A stretch of DNA of 64,000 nucleotides from Rebecca billardiae RCC1528 (lineage: Eukaryota; Haptophyta): assembly GCA_965240325.2 (NCBI GenBank), contig OZ251228.1:124001-188000 (forward strand), in the 5' to 3' direction. Each line of letters opens with the position of its first letter. The first letter of the stretch is position 1. Shown one piece after another: positions 47,461-58,400 of this stretch. The notes under the pieces are model-generated. The model was not told the origin of the DNA. It saw only the letters and a program-made list of their open reading frames with translations, and did no database searches. The translations under genes and the position numbers were made by a program.

Positions 47461-48198
47461 CGTCGTCGGGTCTGCGGGTCTGCCGGCCCTGGCAAGCTTC
47501 TCCGTCGCGTCCGCTAGTCCTAGACGCGCTGTGTTCGACCAACCCCACCGGGACAAGGCCGCCAGGCCCCCGCAGTTTAATGCTCTCGTCTCTCTCGATC
47601 TCCAGTCTCACTCTCTCTCTGGCTCTCTCTCTCCGCGCGCCCGTCGATCTCCGTCTGCTCTCGATGATCTCGATCTCTCACTCGGCTCTCTCTCTGTCTC
47701 TCTCTCTGCTAACTGCTTGCGTCGATCAGCCTGTACCGGCGGTAGCCCGGATCGGCGATCCGAGATGAGTACTAGTAGGCAGGCAGCTCTCGTCTCTCTC
47801 TAGCTCGATCTGCTGCTTATTGCGTCAGACTAGCCGATGCTGAGTATTAGTAGGCAGGCAGGGTGCTGCGTCGGGCGACCGGGCGTCGGCCGACGTCGAC
47901 GAGGAGGCAGGAGCGTACTTTGACGTCGTAGTATCGCGTAGCCTCCCAGTCATCCGCCATCATCAGCCGGACGGCGGCCCGCAGTCCTGCTGGCTGCTGG
48001 CTGCACCTGACACCTGCTCCTGCATGCTGCCGAGGTCCCGAAGCCGGCCGACGCGCGCGCAGCGGTCGGCGGCAGCGGTGGGCGTGCCAGCCCGCCCCCG
48101 CGGCGTCCGCCGCGCGCCTCCGCGCATGCACGCCCTTCGACGTCTGCCGCAGCCACCACCGCCCGGCGGCGCTGCGCCGAGCGTGCGCTGGCTTAGGC
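47461..48198. other. Intergenic region with CT-rich tract
   Basis: 47585-47720 is dominated by CTCTCT words with ATCTC interruptions; AGTACTAGTAGGCAGGCAG-like words repeat near 47767 and 47845. No gene recognised. It forms the 3' flank of the next gene. Confidence 0.5.
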
Positions 48199-51100
48199 TC
48201 AGAGCAGTCCCTCCACGACCAACATCGACTCGGAGGCGCGCAGGTACCGCTCCTGGTGCTCGCGCTCCTCGTGCAGAGGCACGATGCAGAAGAAGTGCGC
48301 CGCGGTGAGCAGCCGCACGTCCCGCTCCGCCGTGCTCGGGTATTTGGCCCTGCGCCGAGCCGCGCGCCGCGCGGCGGGTCGCGCGAGCGCGCGCGCGCGA
48401 GAGAGAGAGGCGGTGCACGTGAGAGAGCGCGCGGGGCGGGGCGGGGCGGGGCGGGCGGGCGGACCGCGGCTGCGCGACGGGCGCGCTGCCCCGCACCGCA
48501 CGTGGCCCCAGAACGTCTCCCGCAGAGACGCGAGGTAGTGCGCCGTGCCCTCGGTGATCGGCTTGTCGAGCAGCATGAAGTCGTACCCGCACAGCGACTG
48601 GTACACCTTGGAGAGGTCGTAGTGGCAGTCGCCCTGCGTGGTCAGCCGCTCGCCCAGCGCGCCGCGCATGTCGATCAGCCGCACCTGCAGCAGCGGGGGC
48701 GGACGGGGCGCGCGCGCGGCCGGGCGTGAGCGCGGGGCCGTGCGCCCGCCTCACACACGCGCGCGCCGTCCGCGGCACATGCGCGCACACGCGGTACACA
48801 CGCGCAGTGCGCACCTGCCCGTCAGCGCCGAGGATCGCGTTGGAGAAGACCGGGTCGCCATGGATGAACCACGCGTGCTGGCAGCGGCGCCCCGCCTCGT
48901 AGCTCTGCAGGAAGTCGAGGATCCGGCCGCTCGCGCCGTCCGGGCGCAGCCCGTCCGGCCGGAACGACTCGTACATCTCCCTGTGCTTGGCGAAGCGGGA
49001 GCCCACCTGCACGGCCGGGACGCGGCGGCGCGGGCGGGCGCGGGGCGGCGCGGGACAAGGCCGGCCGCGCGAGGGCGGGCGGGAAGGCGGGTGGGTGCGG
49101 GGAGGGCATTGAATGGGCGCGCGTGTGCGCTGCCGGCCATGGCCCGCGCCGCCTGGCCGCCAGTAGGCATCCACCATCCGTCCCCGAGCCGCTCGCGCGC
49201 GCGCCGACGCCGACGACGACGCCGACGACACCGCGCGCCGCACCTTCCTCGCGTAGTTGGCGCACAGCTCAGCCACGGACGCCTGCGCGCCGCCCTCCTC
49301 CGCGCCGCCTTCCGCCGGCGTGTACGTGTGCAGAGCATGCAGCGCGTCCAGGAGCAGGCGCAGCCGGCCCGAGGTGAGGGTGAGGTCGACGAGCATGTGC
49401 GAGAAGGTGGTGCCCGCCACGCGCGTCTGCACGATGGACATCGTGTCCACCTCTGCGCCCCGAGCGAGACGCGCGCAGCACGCGGCGCGCGGCGGCGGGC
49501 GACACAGCCGCGCCCGGCGCGCGTGAGCGCGGGCGCGCGCGCGCGCCGCACGCGCGCGCTGCCGCGTGCCTGGCGCACCTGGCTTGTCCACGATCTCGAC
49601 CAGCGTGGGGAAGCAGTGCGCGAGCGGCGGCGGGATGTGCGCGTAGAAGTACGCCTCGCCCGCCAGCACCTGCGCAGCAGCGGCCGAGTGCCGGGGCAGC
49701 GCAGGCGCGGGCGCAGGCCGCAGCAGCGCAGCCCGGGCAGCGAGCGCGCAACCGCGCGGTGCGTGGGCGCAACCGCGCGGTGCGTGGGCGCAACCGCGCG
49801 GTGCGTGGGGAGGCGCGTCGGCAGCCGCGCGGCGCGGCCCGCCCTCACGCGCGCGCCGCGCGCGCGCGCAGCCGGCCGCACGCCCAGCCCCGCCCCAACC
49901 CCTTCCCAGCGCGCCCGCGCGGCACCTTGCGCGACGACGACTTGATGATGTGCTTGTCCCCGACCAGCGCAATCTGGTTGAAGGATCGCGCGCGGATGCC
50001 GCCCTCGATCGTGCGGAGGTCCTCCGCCGCGTGCCAGCCGATGTCCTTCGCCAGCGTGCCCGCGCCCGCGTTGAGCGTGACCGAGTCGATGTAGAAGTCG
50101 GCGGCGGGCTTGCCGAAGTGGATCTCGTCGTACGGGATGTCGTGCCTGCGCCGCCGCCGGCGGGCGCGGCGGTCGGAGGGGCGGCGCCGATAGGCACGCG
50201 CCACCGCAGCGGCGCGCGAGAGAGCGCAGCCGGACGGCCGGAAGCGGCGCGAGCGCGAGCGTGAGCGCGGACGAGCGAGCGGGCAGGGCGCGCGCGCGCG
50301 CGTACGCGCGGCCGCGCACCGCCGCAGCGCGTCGAGGATGCGCAGCCCGGCGGCGGCGACCGCGCGTCCGCTGTTGCCGTGGCCGCTCTCCATGCCCGCT
50401 GACGTCTGCACGATCACGTAGTGGCCCGCGCCGTGCAGGGCTCGCACGAGGTCGCAGTTGTCCGCGACGGGCTGGAGCTCGGCGCCGGGCGTGCTCGGCT
50501 GCTGGAGCAGCGTCGAGTCGATGTCGATGCAGAAGCGCAGCCGCGGCGTCGACGCGAGCAGCTCGCGGCCGCGCGACCCCGGACCCTCGAGCGGCGTCGG
50601 CAGGCCGTCGCTGCCGCCGCCGCCGCCGCCGCCGCGCGGCGCGTCGCCCGCCTCTGACTGGACGGGGACGGAGGAGACGCGGCCGATGAACTCGAGCAGC
50701 TCGTCCGGCGTGCCCACCGACGCGTACGCGCTGTCGTCCACGCGCACGCCGCGGAACTGCACCCCCTCCGCCAGCAGCTTGGTGATGAGCGTACTTGCGT
50801 GGTACTCAGGCGCGGCCTCGGTTGCGCCCGCGCGCACCTGACCCAGCATCGCGTCGAGGTGGCTCTCGGCGGCAGCGAGGAGGGCGGCGGCGGACGGGAA
50901 GCCGTACGCGCCGATGTTGATGTTCGACGAGATCGCCACCTGTGCGCACGACGAGCGCGCCCGCGCCGGCCGCGCCGCACCTCTCGCCGTCAGCCGCGCG
51001 CGCGGGCGCGCGCGGGGCGCGCGCGGACGCGCGATCGGGAGCGCTGCGCGACCAGGCGGCGCGGCGGGGCGCACGAGGCGCGCGCGCGGGCGTGGGCGGG

Positions 51101-51953
51101 GCGCGCGCACCTTCTCACGCATCAGCACGATCTCGCCGTCCTTGCCCAGCTGCAGGTACGAGAAGCGCCCGCGCGCCTTGTGCTTCTCGCGAGCGGCCGC
51201 GTGCGCCGCCGAGTCGAGCGAGACGGCTGACGTGTCGGCGCCCGTGCCGCCCGGCGGCCGGTGCTCGGAGGCGTCGGCGAAGGAGCAGTAGAACGAGGCG
51301 CCCGTGTTCTCGGGCAGCTCGCGCAGCGCGCCGAGCACGTCGAAGCCGTACACCACCGTGTGGCAGTCGATGCACAGCGTGCGGCGCGAGCGGAGGTCAA
51401 GAGGCATCTGCCTCAGCATCGCGACCACCGTCTCCACCCAGCCGCACGTCTCGACGGTGAGGCGCACGACGTGCACGCGGAGCGAGGGGAAGGCGCGCTG
51501 CACGCGCCGCTGCACGCCGTGCGCCACCTCGATCTCGTCCGAGATCGCCAGCCACACCGCGTCGGCCGGCTGCAGCCGCAGCGCGTCAATCACCCAGTGC
51601 AAGACCGGGCGGCCCACGATGTTGATCAGCGGCTTGGGGAAGCGGTAGCCAGCGGCGGGGAACGGGCCGGAGCGCAGGCCGGACATGGGGATGCACACGT
51701 TCACCGGCTTGCGCTGCGGCGCGAGCCCGAGCCCCATCTCGTAGTCGGAGAAGAAGTGAGAGGTGTCGCGCACCGCGGGCGAGCGCTCGCCCACGCCGTA
51801 CGGGTGCACCGCGCCGAGGTTGAGGTGCGGCGGCGCGGAGGACGCGCCGCTGCCGACGGCGAGCTTCAGGTCGGCGAGCTCGCGCTGCAGCCGCGAGATC
51901 GTCTCCTTCGCGTCGGCGAGCTCGCGCTCGCGCTCGTCCGCCGCGGGTGCCAT
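48199..51953 (-). CDS. Predicted trifunctional protein: nucleotidyltransferase + HAD + APH-type kinase (eight exons)
   Basis: Exons leftward: 51953-51111, 50939-50320, 50145-49926, 49669-49579, 49452-49244, 49006-48815, 48684-48497, 48349-48199; 837 residues. Residues ~84-370: sugar-phosphate nucleotidyltransferase-like (VCIPMSGLRSG, GYRFPKPLINIVGRPV). Residues ~415-520: HAD with nucleophile motif CIDIDSTL (Asp 420, 422) and FGKPAADFYIDS. Residues ~565-837: aminoglycoside phosphotransferase/choline-kinase-like, with IHGDPVFSNAI (HGD 710-712) and LIDMRG (Asp 730) for catalysis and metal. Every join restores family sequence, e.g. LRRHDIPYDEIHFGKP, VDKPEVDTMSIVQ and WGHVRAKYPSTAER. Such domain sets occur in capsule-type sugar activation in bacteria; the eukaryotic substrate is unknown. 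The ATG at 51953 has a good context (accATGG); an in-frame ATG at 52055 would add 34 basic residues, possibly a targeting peptide. Confidence 0.83.
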
Positions 51954-52730
51954 GGTGACGCCGAGCCGGCCGGCGATGGCGGCCGCCTGCAGTGCGCGCG
52001 AGCATGATGGGCGGTGATACAGCGAAGTCCGGCGGCGCAGCGCCAAAACGATCATCAAACAATCCGAACGGGCACAGCGGCTGTTTGACGGTTGTCGGCT
52101 CTGGCCGCTCGGCTGGCCATGGCCATAAGCACCTGCCGCTTTTTGGCCCCTGTTGGAGCCTAAGTTTGGCGGCTTGGCGAGCGGCGGCGGGGGGCGGGCG
52201 CGCGCCACGAGCGGGTTGGAGGCGTCGCCGGGGTCGAGTAGCCCCGCCCCCCGCCCCGCGCTAGCCCCGCGCGCACTCCCCTCGCGCGTGAGCGTCGCCG
52301 GCGCGAGGGCGGTGTGCACCTTGTGGCGAGCCGACCGAAGGGACGACCAGTCGCCATCTCCAAACAACTACCAGTTCAGACGCGTGCGCTTTTTTAATCC
52401 GGCCTTTTTTCTCGAGCGGGAGACTCGCGTCCGCGAACGGCTGCCGGGTTGCCAGCGCAGCGCAGCGGCACGACTGGTCGTCCCTTCGCTCGGTCCGCTG
52501 GGGAGAAAAGCAAAGCGGCAGGTGCTTATGGGCGCTGCCCCGCCACAACTTGAACTCGGCCATCGGGCCCCAGCACCTCGCTGGAGCGTCGTGTCGCAAT
52601 TCTGAGTCACGCTATCACTGAATCACTTGATCGACAAGCTCCGTGCACGTCAGCGGCCGGAGTGAGACGCAGAGCCTGCCGCACAAGCTATCAGTGGACG
52701 CGCGCGCGGTGCCAGTCACGCCGGTCAGAC
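51954..52730. other. Upstream region with nested imperfect inverted repeats
   Basis: Between the trifunctional gene's start and the transporter's stop. CATAAGCACCTGCCGCTTT (about 52130) is inverted at 52518-52536, and CCGAAGGGACGACCAGTCG (about 52334) is inverted at 52472-52490, so 52126-52540 could form a nested hairpin with unequal arms. T-runs lie near 52392 and 52408. No gene seen. Confidence 0.6.
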
Positions 52731-55101
52731 TCAGGAGCGGCGCATCTCCTCGCGGATCTGCTCGAGGCTCTTGCCGCGCGTCTCGGGCATGTACACGAGG
52801 AAGAGCAGCAGGCCGACGCACAGCACGCCGCCGAACGGCAGGAAGGAGTACCCGCCCAGCGCGTTCGACAGCGGGAGGAACACCTGCCCAGCCGCAAAGT
52901 TCGCCAGCCAGTTGACCGAGGCCGCAAAGCCAGACGCGTTGGCGCGCTCCGTCATGCCGAACACCTCCGCTGGCAGCAGCCACGGGATCGGGCCCAGGCC
53001 TGCGCCGCGCGGCGGCGGCGCGGGGCGCGCGGGGTGAGCGCGCACGCAGGCGCCCGCGCGGGCCTTCTCCCCCGCCGCCGCGCGCGGCGCGGCGCACCGA
53101 TGCCGAAGGAGGAGACGAAGAGGACGATGGAGAGGACTGCGAGCGGCGCCGTCCAAGGGTGGCCGGGCATCACGAGCGCGCACGTGAGCAGCCCGGTCGA
53201 GGCGATCATGGCGGCCATCGAGCCGAGCACGAGCACGCGCCTGCCCGCGCGGTCCATCAGGTACACGGAGAGCGCGGTGATGAACACGTTGCCCACGTTC
53301 ATCGACACGGCGATCCACATGATGGTCACTGCGCGCGGCGGGCGCGGCGGGCGCGGCGGCGGCAGTGCGATCGCGGCGCGGCGCGCTCAGCCGTGCGCGC
53401 GCTCGGGGCGAGGCGTGCGCGCCGCGCGGTGCACGCGCGCGCGCGGTGCGCGTGCCGTCGTCAATGTTGTTCTGCGAGAGGAAGGTGGAGGAGAAGTTGA
53501 ACGCGTTGTTGATCCCGCTCCACTGCTGCACGAACATCAGCCCGACCGCGATCGAGATCGGGAGCTGCAGCCCAGGATCGGCCAGCATGGAGCAGAGCGC
53601 GCGAGAGCGACCGCCTGCGTCCGCCGCCGCCGCCGCCGCGGCGTTCTCCGCGCGCGAGGCGCGCACGTAGTCGTCCGAGCCGTTGATCGGGATGGTCGCG
53701 GGGTCGGCGGCGGGCTGCGTCGCCGCGCATGCCTCGACCATGCAGAACAGCTCCTCCTGCAGCTGCGCGTCGTCGATGGGCGTGTCTCTCAGCTGCATGA
53801 GCACGTCCTCTGCCGGCACCTCCAGCCCCGCCATCACGTACCAGCGGGGGGACTCGAGGAGCCACGCCTGGAGCAGGAGCTGCACGCACGCGGGCACGCA
53901 GACGAGCGCGAGGAGGAACGGCCAGAGCTCCGCCGTGCCGAGGAACTGCCCCAGCCCGAGCACCTGCGCCACGAGCATGGCCAGCACCATCGTGAGCTGG
54001 AACGCCGTGCCCAGCGTGCCGCGCAGCTGCGGCGGCGAGATCTCGCCGAGATACATGGGCACGACGACGGTGGCGCCGCCGCACGCGACGCCCGAGACGC
54101 AGCGGCCGGCGACGAGCAGCAGCACGCGCGTCAGGCAGATGCACGGGCCCGGCGGCGCCACGGCCACGACCGCGGGTGACGCGCCTGTGCCCCACACCGT
54201 CGGCCCGCTCAGCGCGGCGCTGCGCGCGGACATGCAGCCGCACGACGGGAAGAAGGAGCCCGCCTCCATCAGGCCGCCGATGGCGAAGAGCAGGTTGTTC
54301 AGCAGCAAGAAGTGCTTCCGCCCCCACCGGTCGGCCAGCTGCCCCGACACGTTGCACCCCACGAGGGCCCCCAGGCAGAAGACTGACACACAGAAGCCCC
54401 AGATCGAGTCGTTGGTCGGCAACGCCGTGCCGTCGAGCGCGTGAGTCGGGAGCGAGAGCGCGTCGCGCATCACGCCGGCCTGCGTGTTCATGTTGCCGTT
54501 GTTGTACCTGCGCGCGCGCCGGCGGTGCGGCCGGGCCCGCGTCCGCCGCCGCGCATGTCAGCGGCGCGGCGGGCAGCGCGCGCGCGGCCGAGCGAGCACG
54601 CACGCGCGCGCCGAGCGCGCATCGGGCGCACCCGAATTGGAAGGCGGAGAGCAGCGCGGCGAAGGTCGCCTTGAGCAGCGCGGGCGTGAAGCTCGGCATG
54701 AGCGTCACGTCCGTCTGCTGCAGGAAGGCCGACTCCAGTGTGCTCCCGACGGACACCTGCGATGCGTAGCTCACGCGCGAGTTGATGCCAGGCAGTGCCA
54801 GGTACGGCACGTCGGCGAAGGACGAGCGCCGGGTGAACATGCCGAGCGAGCTCATGTCCGCGAGGTCCTGCTCGCTCCGCACCGGTCGTATCACCGGCTC
54901 GGGATTCAAGCTGTCCATGTACGTGGGCGTCTGCGCGCGTGCGCGCGCGCGCGCGCAGCCGCGAGCGCACGTGAGGCAGCTGCCGCGCGCGTGCAGGCGG
55001 CTCGGCGCACGGGGCAAGCCGCCGCGATGCGCGAGCAGTTTGAGGCGCGCGCATACGCGGCTCACCGAGTAGTTCTTTCGGATATTCGACGATGACGTCA
55101 T
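52731..55101 (-). CDS. MFS sugar-porter (GLUT-like) transporter (five exons)
   Basis: Exons leftward: 55101-55066, 54930-54632, 54507-53456, 53328-53098, 52999-52731; 628 residues. Family marks in order: FQFGYNNGNM at the first span (restored by a join), GQLADRWGRKHFLL (loop 2-3), LESPRWYVMAG after span 6, QQWSGINNAFNFSS (span 7), DRAGRR (loop 8-9), GLGPIPWLLPAEVF (span 10, restored by a join) and PETRGKSLEQI at the end. About 110 cytosolic residues precede span 1, rich in Ser. An insert of ~20 residues lies between spans 3 and 4. The intron 53329-53455 fits only with a GC donor (NNID-D|V-TIMWIA); the other introns are GT-AG. Hexose specificity is likely but not shown. Confidence 0.9.
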
Positions 55102-55402
55102 GGCGGCAGCCCTGCGCGCAGCGCACGGACGAGCCGCGCGGTGCCGCGGCCCTGGCCCTTGAGCGTACTTCCGCGGGTAGATGCGGGACCGATCGCCCAC
55201 GATGGCAGTCGGGCCAATGGTACGAGAGCAGGACTCTCCACGCGGAAAAGTCCGGCAAGACGAGGCCACAGTCGCTCGTCGAAAAGCAGGGGAAGACTTG
55301 TTGGGAGACGTCGGCAAAAAGTCCGTTTCTGCGAGTAGGTGGTTACACGGCACGCTTCAGGGCTGGCTGAGGCGCCCGTGTGGAAACCAACATCAAGAGC
55401 CA
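55102..55402. promoter_or_regulatory. Divergent intergenic region, transporter / armadillo-IQ gene
   Basis: 301 bp between the two ATG codons, less GC-rich than the flanking exons. No specific motif is claimed. The rightward frame stays open through it, but its only ATG in good context is at 55403. Confidence 0.35.
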
Positions 55403-58400
55403 ATGGCCGTCGCAGGGGCGACCAGGCAGCTCCCGCCGGGCGACGGCGGGAGCGGCGGCGGCCTCGGCGGCGAGGGCGAGGACGACGCGTACGAAGACCC
55501 TCCGTTCGACGATTCGGAGCCCTTCGAGCACGACTCAGTGTACGAGGACGACAGCGTGGCGGCGGAGGAGATCTACAACCGCGACAGGAGCAGCGAGTAC
55601 GTCCTTGGGGACACGAGCACCTCGCTCGACAACAACGAGGTGGCCGCGGCGGCCAGAGCAGCGGTGCAGGCCATGCGGGATGCGGAGGCCGCGGAGGCCC
55701 AGGAGCGCGCGGAGCCCGACGAAGCCGCGGGCACGGCCGTCGAGTTCGACGCCGCTGGGTACGACGATGTGGGCGACGCCATCGACGATATCCCTGCCGA
55801 GCCGCACGCGGCCGGCGGCGGCGCGGCCGAGGCCGGCTTCGACGACGACGAGGAGGAGGATGCGGCGACGGAGGGGGGCAGCGACACGAACGTTGTCGTG
55901 CGCGCCTTCTCCCAGCTCATCGAGCAGCTCGTCCTCGCCGACGTCGAGGACCGGTCCGCGTACGCGACCGAGATCGCCAACATGCTCACGCGCCTGCCCG
56001 CGTCCGAGGAGGGGAACCTCGTGCTGGCGAGCTCGCGGTCGCGCGCGGTGTACTACCTGGACGCGTGCGCGCGGAACGCGCCCGAGGACACCACGCTGCA
56101 GATGACCGTGCTCTGCATCCTCGTCAACCTCGCAGACATGGGTGCGCACGACCAGATCCTCGGCGAGGGCGGGCTGCAGCTGATGATGGGCGCGATCGAG
56201 CACCCGGACTCGCACTGCCAGTCGTTCGCGCTCGCGGGGCTGATGAACATGAGCGCGACGGGGACGATGCTCGTGATGAACGCGCTCACCGACGGCGGCG
56301 CGGAGGAGGTCCTCATGCGGCTGATGGACTCGCCCAACGAGCAGGTGCGGCACTACGCAGGCTCGACGCTGCACAACGTGCGCTACTACCGCGTGCAGCA
56401 CGCGAGGTACGAGAGCCGCAGGGGCAGCGCGATCCCGGCGGCGGAGCGCAGGGGCAGCGCGGTCTCGGCGGCGAGGACGTCGGGGGGAGGCCCCGGGCCG
56501 GACGTGCTCGCAGAGCTCGCGCGCGCCGACGCCGCACGCGCGGACGCCGACGCCGCGCTGGCCGCCGGTCCGGCCGCGGCCGAGCCTGGCGCGGACGCGG
56601 ACGAGGACGCGGACGAGGACGCAGACGACTCGGACGACGACCCGATCAAGCAGAAGATCCAGATGCTCGTCGCCGAGCGCGCGGCGAAGGAGGCGGTGCA
56701 CGAGTGGGCGGCGCTCACCATCCACCGGCACGCGCTCGGCATGCTCGCTCGCCTCTACTTCAACGAGATCCGGTTCGTCAACGCCGCGTCCGAGCTGGCC
56801 GAGCAGCGCCGCTCATTTCGACGATTCGCGCGCGCGCCGCCGCGCACGGGCTCGGGCTCGCTCGGCGCGGAGAGCGCCGCGCCGGCCGGGGCGGAGGCGG
56901 ATCCGACGCCCGTCGGCGCGACCGCCTTGGAGGAGGGCAGCAGCTCGGCCGACGCGAGCGACGAGGCATCCGCCTCCGCGCCCGCGCCAGAGCTTCAGCT
57001 GGTTGTGCCGCCCGTCGCCGTCCGAGCAGATCCGTCGCCGGACGACGATGACGACCGGCGCAACACGACCGACCCTCGCGCGCTCATGGAGTTCCTCGCG
57101 GGCGGCGTGCGCCCGGGCAGCATGCAGCGGATCCCGGAGAGCGCGCTGCCCTCGCCGCTGCCCGCAGACGAGCCGCACACGCTGCCCGCCGGCGCGCCGG
57201 CGGCTGACGGCGGCGCGCGCCATCCCGATGCGGCCAGCGACAGCGCGCACTCGGCGGAGGGCGCCGTCGGCCTGGCCGAGGCCGGCGCCAGCGCCTCGTT
57301 CCTCTCCCTCGGCGAGTTCCAGTACGCCTCCGCCACGGCCACCGAGGTCTCACACGCGAAGGCTGGCTTGCCCGACGAGAGGCCGAGGCCGCCGCCGCGC
57401 CGAGCGAGCTTGGCGGCGGATGGCACGGACGCGGCCGAGCGAGGAGGCGCGGGCGAGGGCGAGGGCGAGAGCGAGAGGCAGGGCGAGCGGGCGCAGGGCG
57501 GGAAGGGCGGCCTCGGCACGAGGGGTGGGCGGCGGCGCTCGTTTGGCGGCATCCTGCCCCGCCAGACCGAGTGGTTTGTGACCAGCTGCGCGCAGTGCGC
57601 GGGCGCGGTGCACTTCGATCCGGTGCGCGGCGGCAAGACGCTGGTGTGCCCGAGCTGCATGCACGTCTTCGAGGCGAAGCACGTGCACAGGCAGGCCGAG
57701 GTCGTCGCGGCGATCCGCATCCAGTCACACTCGCGCGGCCGGGCGGCGCGGCTCGCGCAGCTGCGGGGATTGGCGCCGGCCGCTGACGGCGCCGCAGACA
57801 CAGAAGCTGAGGCCGTGGCGGCGGCGGTGCGCATCCAGGCGCACGCACGCGGCCGCTCAGTTCGGCGGGCGCGAGTGGCCCTGCCGGGTGCCCCGGCGGG
57901 CGGCGGTGCGCCGTCCGATGTCGCGGCCGAGACGGAGGCAGCAGCCGTTCGGATCCAGGCGCGAGCGCGCGGCCGCGCGGCGCGGCGCGCGCGGCCGCAG
58001 GCTGCGCTGGCAGCGGTGCCGGCGATGGGCGAGACGGCAGACGCCGCGGCCGCGCCCGCCGCGTCGACTCCGCCACGCCGGCTGCGGCGCTCGTTCGGCG
58101 GCATCCTGCCCCGCCAGACCGAGTGGTTTGTGACCAGCTGCGCGCAGTGCGCGGGCGCGGTGCACTTCGATCCGGTGCGCGGCGGCAAGACGCTGGTGTG
58201 CCCGAGCTGCATGCACGTCTTCGAGGCGAAGCACGTGCACAGGCAGGCTGAGGTGGTCGCGGCGATCCGCATCCAGGCGCACTCGCGCGGCCGGCTGTCG
58301 CGGCTCGCGCAGCTGCGGGCATCTGCGGCGCCAGCAGCGGCAGGCGCGGCGGCCTCAGCTGCGCGGGCGCTGGCCCAGCCGCCTGTCGTGGTCGTGCCGT

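Noticed and set aside
48638-49945. A 435-codon frame on the + strand across the trifunctional gene
   Set aside because: It runs through introns and exons of the opposite-strand gene, whose joined exons give clear enzyme motifs.
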